In this document: positions 58,273 to 64,000 of the stretch, in pieces
Layout: every line of letters starts with the position of its first letter
Position numbering within the stretch: the stretch's first letter is position 1
Source of the DNA: Trichodelitschia bisporula
Lineage: Eukaryota; Ascomycota; Dothideomycetes; Phaeotrichales; Phaeotrichaceae
Direction: 5' to 3'
Assembly (NCBI GenBank): GCA_010356995.1
Contig: ML996689.1
Coordinates: 771,228-835,227, forward strand
DNA: 64,000 bases
Position numbers and translations under genes: made by a program
The notes under the pieces: generated by a model
Database searches by the model: none
What the model saw: only the letters and a program-made list of their open reading frames with translations
Told to the model about the DNA's origin: nothing

Positions 58273-58369
58273 CTCCCCCGGGTGGGCTCGAACCACCAAC
58301 CTCCTGATTTGCGGTTGTGTGGAACACACAGTAACAGTCAGACGCGCTAGCCAATTGCGCCACGGAGGA
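58273..58369 (-). tRNA. tRNA-Asn (GUU) with a 23-nt intron
   Basis: The minus strand folds into a full cloverleaf. The acceptor stem TCCTCCG pairs with CGGGGGA, the D-stem GCGC pairs with GCGC, and the anticodon stem TCTGA pairs with TCAGG (one G-T). The T arm is GGTGGTTCGAGCCCACC. The anticodon loop CTGTTA-A contains GTT. An intron of 23 nt (58309-58331) lies one base 3' of the anticodon, the canonical position removed by the tRNA splicing endonuclease. Mature length is 74 nt, discriminator base G, no encoded CCA. This is an intron-type substrate whose ligation would leave the 2'-phosphate that Tpt1 removes. Confidence 0.96.
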
Positions 58370-59539
58370 TCTTTTCGATGGCGAAGAAAGCGCAGTTTAA
58401 AAATATGACCAAAAGAAAAGCTGGACAATGGATACTGGAAGGATGCCGTTTTGGGAGAGGCGATGAGGAACGAACGCCGAAGTATCTTTGAGAATGACTG
58501 ATCAAGTTTATAGCATCATTCTAGTTGATGCAGAAGTTACGCGATTATACAAATCCATCTGCTTGTGCTCTCTTCAGAAGCTTGTTGTGCTTGTCTGATA
58601 CTGAGATGCCAAGCCTATGCTTATGGTAGAACATAAATGCAGAAGTTGAGGAAAGAGCTTCGAGTTCCAATGCGAAATGATAAGACAGAAGCCCTATAGG
58701 TATATAGTTATTCCTAAGCCATGCGGACCGCCAGACATCCACAAAGGCGGATGAACATTTCTGCATGCCCACTAATTCACCCGACACCTGAGCAAGCGGC
58801 TCCCAGACCTGCCCCTTTTGCAAGCAACACTTCATCAAAGACATCCATCATACACAGAAATCACTCCACAACCCAGGGATTCCCTCCATGAACCTGGCTG
58901 GCTTATATATGCATTTACATAATGCACCCAATAAGCCCAATGATATACACAGGGGCTGTCCAAGCCGGAAAGGCCGAGATAAGTGGCGAATATCGTGAGG
59001 CTGTAAAGGACCAAGTTGCTAACATTCAGCAGATGGACTTATAAGTGAGATGGCACTGCCAGTCTCATGGTATTGCGCCACTATATATGGCCAATGTGGT
59101 ATACTACCTGGCGACAACTTTATGATTGCGTCGTCGACACCTCGATGTCGGTACGGCCGGCCGGGTGCGCGCGTTGTGCATAAAGTGATGGGGCTGCGTG
59201 TCTGGTACGGAGTGCATAGATGTTGCATTGCTCAGGCAGTTCTGGATCACGGCTCTTTGCTTGCACGGTCTTGCGTAGCTGGTCCGCCGCGAGCGTGGGG
59301 ATGATATGGTGGTCCGGCCGCGAGGCCGCGATGGAGATGATAGGAGTTCACGGGCGTTTGGACTCCTGACCTCCCCTTCCTATATCGCCCACATAGACAC
59401 TGGTGCACGGCGACCCCGTGAACTCCTCGATTATTAGCAGTGCTCATTGCAGCGACTTCTCTCGTCGTAAGTGTATACGGACCTTCTTCCAAAATTCTGT
59501 GTGGGGTTAAGGGTCAAATGACATCCTCAGCACAGTTTA
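58370..59539. other. Gene-poor, AT-richer stretch
   Basis: No supported gene in 1.17 kb. A minus-strand 99-codon frame at 58545-58844 (MSLMKCCLQKGQVWEPLAQV...) is fairly AT-rich in codon use, unlike neighbours, and matches nothing I recognise; I leave it as a weak candidate. Confidence 0.4.
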
Positions 59540-60081
59540 GTGACGAAGGCAAAGCTAATTCGAAATTTCGACATCAGAAAGTTCAAGATGATGTCCCCAT
59601 TGATGCGTGTTGCTGTCAGCATGGCTCGCATAAATGCGGAGGCAGAGGACTATATAAAGAAGAAGAGGCGCAGCAAACTCGAGTGGCCCACAGGGGGCTA
59701 CGACGGCGAGGACTACGGTAGTTTCCAAAGCGACCTCACAACGACTGGAAATACTTACCTCTAACCCCTATAGGTCCCCTTGATCCTGAGCCTAAGATCA
59801 TGTCGAATATTCGGCCTGACGCGCAGAAGGTGCTCTTCTCAGCGACGTTCCCGCGCATCATGGAGTCGATCGCGCGCAAGGCGCTCGAGGACCCGCTTCA
59901 GATCATTGTCGGTGGAAGCAGCGTTATGGTACCGGAAATCACACAGATTGTCGAGGTTCGGCCTGAGAACACCAAGTTTGTGCGCCTGCTTGAGTTGCTC
60001 GGCGAGCTGTACGACACGGACGAAGATCCGTGCACGTTAATCTTCGTTGACCGTCAGGGGGCGGCGGATGGCTTGCTTTAA
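59540..60081 (+). pseudogene. Fragment of a Prp5-like DEAD-box RNA helicase
   Basis: Prp5-type helicases remodel U2 snRNP during prespliceosome assembly. Only the piece around motif III is present here: [20 protein letters not shown], then [39 protein letters not shown] and [14 protein letters not shown]. It ends at a stop where the helicase C-terminal domain (motifs IV-VI) should continue, and the Q-motif, Walker A and DEAD box are absent. Upstream, a 59-codon segment (SMARINAEAEDYIKKKRRSK, LEWPTGGYDGEDYG) joins in frame through a consensus 56-nt intron (59718-59773), but it is not helicase sequence that I recognise. A full helicase is ~700-1100 aa, so this is most likely a truncated copy spliced to unrelated sequence. 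It could encode a 161-aa chimera if expressed. Confidence 0.65.
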
Positions 60082-60252
60082 TGAGTTGCTGTCCAGCACT
60101 TAGGTCTCGGAGACTCCACCGCAGCATCACGCTCAGAAAGACCTTATGGGTCTCATCGCTCGGGCTCGGGCTCGCCCCGGTGCGAAGGCCGATGATGAAT
60201 CGGCAAGTGCTATACCTCTTTCATTCCGGTTCAGCGGCGCTAACGGTTCCAG

Positions 60253-60630
60253 AGCGACGGGGATGAACTTGTGGCGGACTGGCACAAGGACTCTGCGCGG
60301 AGCCTCAAGGAATATCGCACGATGAAGGGGACTCCGCCGTCGGCCACCAAAGGCCTTCGGTCGATGGTCCGTACCGTAGTGAGCCAGAGGCCGGTCGTAA
60401 ATCCCATTGATGCCGCAGAGTCGCATCAGAGCCGGCACTCTAGAACTGGACACTCGTCAGATGGGTACGTATCTCGAGCGAAGCTTTGTACCTTTACTGA
60501 CATGAATATCTCCAGTGGCGAGGCTCCTGAAGAGCAGCCCTCTGACGAGCAGCTTTCCAGCGAGCAGCCATCCAACAAGAAGAAGTCCAAGTTCAGGACC
60601 TGGCTCGGCAAGCTCAAAGGCCTATTCTAA
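60253..60630 (+). CDS. Candidate small protein, 3' exons; unrecognised
   Basis: Two segments look coding: 60253-60464 (SDGDELVADWHKDSARSLKE, YRTMKGTPPSATKGLRSM) and 60516-60630 (GEAPEEQPSDEQLSSEQPS, then a Lys-rich KKKSKFRTWLGKLKGLF end). They are joined in frame by a 51-nt intron with GTACGT donor, TACTGAC branch site and TCCAG acceptor. I cannot find a convincing first exon. An open frame upstream (60140-60250: KADDESASAIPLSFRFSGA) is in a different phase. The C-terminal 15 residues could form a basic amphipathic helix for membrane binding. Position right after the Prp5-like fragment suggests both belong to one rearranged locus. Confidence 0.35.
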   Translation, partial: SDGDELVADWHKDSARSLKEYRTMKGTPPSATKGLRSMVRTVVSQRPVVNPIDAAESHQSRHSRTGHSSDGYVSRAKLCTFTDMNISSGEAPEEQPSDEQLSSEQPSNKKKSKFRTWLGKLKGLF

Positions 60631-60840
60631 ATATCCTCGAGGTAGACGGGGTTTGAGCCCAGTAGCGTCGCACATGTACGAGTATCATGCGGAATAAATA
60701 AGACATCAAGGAAACGGTAAAAACATCAAATGTGTAAGGTGTTGACTGTTCGTGAAAAATGTGAAAATTATAACGTCATGACTGCATTGGATAAGTATAA
60801 GCAGGGCAACTTCTGTGTACCGCGGATGCCCTCGTAGTAC

Positions 60841-61596
60841 TCAGCCAAGGGAATACGCCGTGATCTCTGTAGGACAATGCTCGTCATCGATTTCGATCTT
60901 CTCAACCACATCCTTCGTATCATTCCACGGAACGGCAAAGAGACCTGAGTTGATCTGACACATTCTGATCTCCGATATGTGGTCCTGGCGAGCGAAGTGG
61001 GAGACCTGTCGGAGCAGATCCTCCATTGCCGGACCGGTGTTCCGAAGGATCTCGTGAGGGGGATCTTTATAACGACCAAAACGCGCGCTGGTAAAGAGAC
61101 AACCAATGTAGTGTTTCCGACCAGTCTTCTCCAAGGGCGGAATTAGCTGTGCGGTTCCCAGGAGACTTTTCGGACTGCGCTGCTTGCAGTGGTTTACATG
61201 CGCACGGAAAGCATTTGGATACTTCTGTCGAAATGCCGCTGCAATCCCTGCGCCCCAGTTGCCGACACCGTTGCAGGCGTGGATGAGAACCGTTCCGTCA
61301 GGAGCATCGAACAGGTCGCCGACGATGTCGTTGATAACAACCTTCCGGGAAGTAACGGTCGAGTCTTGACGGCTCGCCTCCTTTTCAGGAGATTTCTCAG
61401 ATTCATTCGTACTTCCTGGCTTCCCTGAGAGACTTTTATTGTCTTCAAGTTCAGATCCAGCGACATTGTCTTGGTTCGCCTCTTTTGAAGCAGGTGGAGT
61501 CCCTGATGCTTCGGATGAGGAGGGCTTGCGCCAAAAATTGAGAGTGGTTTGTTTGAGAGGTTTCGTGATCCTATTGGCATTCCTGAACTGTGACAT
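60841..61596 (-). CDS. poa1: Macro-domain ADP-ribose 1''-phosphate phosphatase (Poa1-like)
   Basis: Poa1 hydrolyses ADP-ribose 1''-phosphate, a by-product of tRNA splicing (cyclic phosphate made by Tpt1, then opened). One exon, 251 aa from the ATG at 61596. Residues ~1-95 are disordered and begin with MSQFRNANRITKP and LKQTTLNFWRKPSSSEA, where QTTLNFW resembles a PCNA-interacting (PIP) motif with one residue fewer than the consensus. The macro domain follows: VINDIVGDLFDAPDGTVLIH, ACNGVGNWGAGIAAAFRQKY, SLLGTAQLIPPLE, YIGCLFTSARFGRYKDPP and CQINSGLFAVPWNDTKDVVE. Divergent from the Rieske gene with 300 nt between starts. Biological connection to the Tpt1 gene in this window is by pathway, not by linkage. 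Family very sure; exact substrate by homology. Confidence 0.9.
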   Translation of the reverse strand: MSQFRNANRITKPLKQTTLNFWRKPSSSEASGTPPASKEANQDNVAGSELEDNKSLSGKPGSTNESEKSPEKEASRQDSTVTSRKVVINDIVGDLFDAPDGTVLIHACNGVGNWGAGIAAAFRQKYPNAFRAHVNHCKQRSPKSLLGTAQLIPPLEKTGRKHYIGCLFTSARFGRYKDPPHEILRNTGPAMEDLLRQVSHFARQDHISEIRMCQINSGLFAVPWNDTKDVVEKIEIDDEHCPTEITAYSLG

Positions 61597-61895
61597 GTTG
61601 AATGACAGAGATGGGACTGTTAGGGTAAATATCAGAGCAGAGGGGAAAGGGCAGTGAAGCTGAAGCCTACACAACGTCTTGCGTGACGTTAAGTTGTACG
61701 GCTAGGCTGGTAAGTTCCGCCCGACCATTCAGGCCGCAGCAAACAACGCTGACCAGCTCGGCCCGGAAAAACCCGACCCGACGGCGGAATCCAAGGGACC
61801 AAGGATTGATTTGCACGACCTCACCACTCTCCAGCACAGCAAGCACACCCGCAGCTCCCCACCGCTCACGCGACGCCCCACGCACCCCTCTCAAC

Positions 61896-62793
61896 ATGCC
61901 GGCCCTCACATCCACGGCGAGCACGCTCGTCCGCAGCTGTGCGCGCCAGCAATTGCCCTCGGTCCTGCGCGCCTCGTCCGCTGTGGCCCAGAAACGCCAC
62001 ATATCCGAGGTCTCGCAGACTTCGTCTTTCGACAGCCCATTCAAGGCCCATCGCACTACGGAAATCCCCAGCTTTGCGCACTACAAGTCTTCGGGCGGCG
62101 AGAATGGCGGCAAGCTGTTCCAGTACTTCATGGTTGGGACTATGGGTGCCGTCTCCGCTATGGGCGCGAAGGCGACTGTCCAAGGTGCGTCAATTGGGGT
62201 CAATTGGGCGAGCACGACCGTCCTATCTGTCTACAAGCCGCCCGGACTATTCGTTTACCCCTAGGCTAACTCGAGCAGACTTCCTGGTGAACATGTCTGC
62301 CTCGGCCGACGTCTTGGCGCAAGCCAAGGTCGAGGTTGATCTCGCTGCTATTCCCGAGGGCAAGAACGTGAGTTGGTTATAAGCCGGTGGGAGACACAGA
62401 CACTGAGAAGTTGGCAGGTCATCATCAAGTGGCGTGGCAAGCCCGTGTTCATCCGCCATCGCACCGCCGAGGAGATCCAGGAAGCCGAGGATACCAAGTG
62501 GGAGTCTCTGCGCGACCCCCAGCCCGACTCGGATCGCGTCCAGAAGCCCGAATGGTTGATTATGCTTGGTTTGTCTTCCGCTGCGGAATTGGACCATACT
62601 GACTTTAACAGGCGTTTGCACGCATCTTGGGTGTGTGCCCATCGGCGAGGCTGGTGATTTCGGCGGTTGGTTCTGTCCTTGCCACGGTTCACATTACGAC
62701 ATCTCTGGGCGCATAAGAAAGGGACCCGCCCCGCTCAACCTTGAGGTCCCGGCATACAGCTTCCCCGAGGAGGAGTCGGTGGTCATTGGTTAA
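61896..62793 (+). CDS. rip1: Rieske iron-sulfur subunit of cytochrome bc1 complex
   Basis: Complex III Rieske protein passes electrons from ubiquinol to cytochrome c1 at the inner mitochondrial membrane. Four exons: 61896-62184, 62279-62367, 62418-62568 and 62612-62793, with introns of 94, 50 and 43 nt, for 236 aa. The N-terminus is a mitochondrial presequence (Arg/Ser-rich, [15 protein letters not shown]). The single membrane span lies at [20 protein letters not shown]. The 2Fe-2S ligands are in [11 protein letters not shown] and [15 protein letters not shown] (two Cys, two His, plus the disulfide Cys pair). The protein ends [14 protein letters not shown]. Convergent with the adenylosuccinate synthetase gene, 363 nt apart. 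Very sure. Confidence 0.97.
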
Positions 62794-63156
62794 ATGCCAA
62801 GCCTAATACCGCTATACATTGTATTCATAGACGCGTGAAGAGGTAGGGCCGCCAATGGATGTGAGATAGAGGGTGTCATGCGCCTGTAAAAATTCGGGGT
62901 AGCGCTCAGCTCTGTCAATTGGATCTGCACTTCTGTCTGCTAAAACTGATATTCTATTTGCTACATTTCCACGACTCATCGCCTTCTTCAGCGTTACGGC
63001 TGTGGCGCATATGGGCAATCATAAGACGGTCTCGAGTCCATAGCTAGTTCATTGAGGCATAAAAACTCCTAGTTGAACCCACAAGGAGCCGCCGTGTTCA
63101 TGGGCTACTTACCGTCTACGGAACAATGAAGCTCGCGCGAAAAGTCGTACTTGAAC

Positions 63157-64000
63157 CTACTGGGGCGCCCGGGCTCCTTGACGATAGATCATGTGGTCGC
63201 GGTCGGGGCCCGTGCCGACATACTTGACCTAGGATCGGTCAGCTTGCCTCATGCCGTTTACGTCCGGTTGCTGAACGTACCGGGATTCCAGTGAAATTCT
63301 CGATGAACTCGACGTATTTGCGGGCGTTGGGCGGGAGGTCGTACCACGCGCGCTTACCAAAAGTAGACTGCTTCCAGCCAGGCAAGGTTTCATACTTGAC
63401 CTCGACGGAGTCCAGTGTGCGACAGTTGGCGGGGAGCGACTCGAGCTTCTCGCCCTGGAACCAGTACTCCGTGGCAACCTTGAGCTCGTCGAAGTCGTCC
63501 AAAATGTCAAGCTTGGTCAGGTTGAGCGCCGTGTAGCCGTTCACTTCGTGTGTGTGCTTAATGACCACCAGGTCGAGCCAGCCACAGCGGCGCTTGCGGC
63601 CGGTCTGGGTTGTTAGTGGGAGTTAAGATATTGGCTATAAAACACTTACCGTGACGCCGATCTCGCGGCCGACTTGCTGGAGCTTCTCGCCCACTTCGTT
63701 CAATTGCTCAGTGGGGAAGGGACCGCTGGGAAGAGTCAGTCTGCAAACGAGAAGGAAGACTATCGTCCGCACCTGCCGACACGAGTGGTGTACGCCTAGA
63801 GAGAACAATGGTAAGTACGTTCACTTCCACACTAACAAGAGCCCGACCTTCATTACGCCAATGACCTCCTTGATGGATCGCCAGTCCAGCGGAAGGCCAG
63901 CCAGGATACCGCCGACGCTGCAGTTAGACGACGTGACATACGGATAGGTGCCGTAGGTGATATCGAGCATGGTGGCTTGCGCCCCTTCGATGAGGATCTG
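63157..64000 (-). CDS. ade12: Adenylosuccinate synthetase, C-terminal part (runs off window)
   Basis: The enzyme joins IMP and aspartate using GTP in AMP synthesis. Exons visible: 63848-64000 (continues beyond the edge), 63773-63795, 63650-63725, 63281-63604 and 63157-63228. Key sequence: [42 protein letters not shown] joined to [68 protein letters not shown] and a last exon [14 protein letters not shown]. One donor (63847) reads GTCGGG, unusual, but the AAG|GCG join gives the conserved VMKAYTTRVG. The P-loop and N-terminal half lie outside the window. Very sure. Confidence 0.95.

Overview
This window looks like nuclear DNA from a filamentous ascomycete (Pezizomycotina). The evidence is protein-coding genes cut by many 43-95 nt introns with GT-AG borders and CTAAC/CTGAC-type branch sites, GC-rich codon use, and a gene set typical of these fungi: Ku80, a VID24-domain protein, Tpt1, a GH3 beta-glucosidase, a Set3C-type ankyrin protein, a CENP-B-type HTH protein and a GT90/CAP10-like transferase. 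I cannot place it to species. All gene models are my own splice reconstructions from consensus sites and frame continuity. They were not checked against transcripts or databases.

Layout. 0-7 kb, minus strand: the start of a Ku80-like gene (cut by the window edge), a VID24/GID4-domain gene and an unrecognised gene. 7-12.5 kb: a long gene-poor stretch with only weak candidates. 12.6-20 kb, plus strand: tRNA 2'-phosphotransferase, a minisatellite, a candidate small gene and a GH3 beta-glucosidase. 20.4-27.9 kb: a repeat-rich, AT-richer island with no conserved host gene. It holds two differently built tandem arrays on the minus strand, each downstream of a TATA box with a CT-rich leader, a Copia-type Gag remnant and a ~272-bp satellite. 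28-33.5 kb: MED10 and a PXA-domain gene share a ~320-bp divergent promoter, and the PXA gene has a 2.8-kb intron. 34.8-44.5 kb, minus strand: a CENP-B-type HTH gene, an orphan gene and the DRG1/Rbg1 GTPase. 46-51 kb, plus strand: cysteine dioxygenase and a membrane-anchored GT90-type transferase. 52-55.5 kb: a Hos4-like ankyrin/coiled-coil protein. 57-58.4 kb: polyprenal reductase (DFG10/SRD5A3 type) and an intron-bearing tRNA-Asn. 59.5-60.6 kb: a Prp5-like helicase fragment and a small candidate gene. 60.8-64 kb: a macro-domain phosphatase and the Rieske protein (divergent, 300-bp shared promoter), then adenylosuccinate synthetase running off the end.

The conserved genes are housekeeping functions (DNA repair, RNA repair, transcription, respiration, purine synthesis, dolichol synthesis, sulfur amino-acid catabolism). 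They do not form one pathway. The accessory content sits mainly in the 20.4-27.9 kb island and inside the PXA intron; these are the places most worth a second look.
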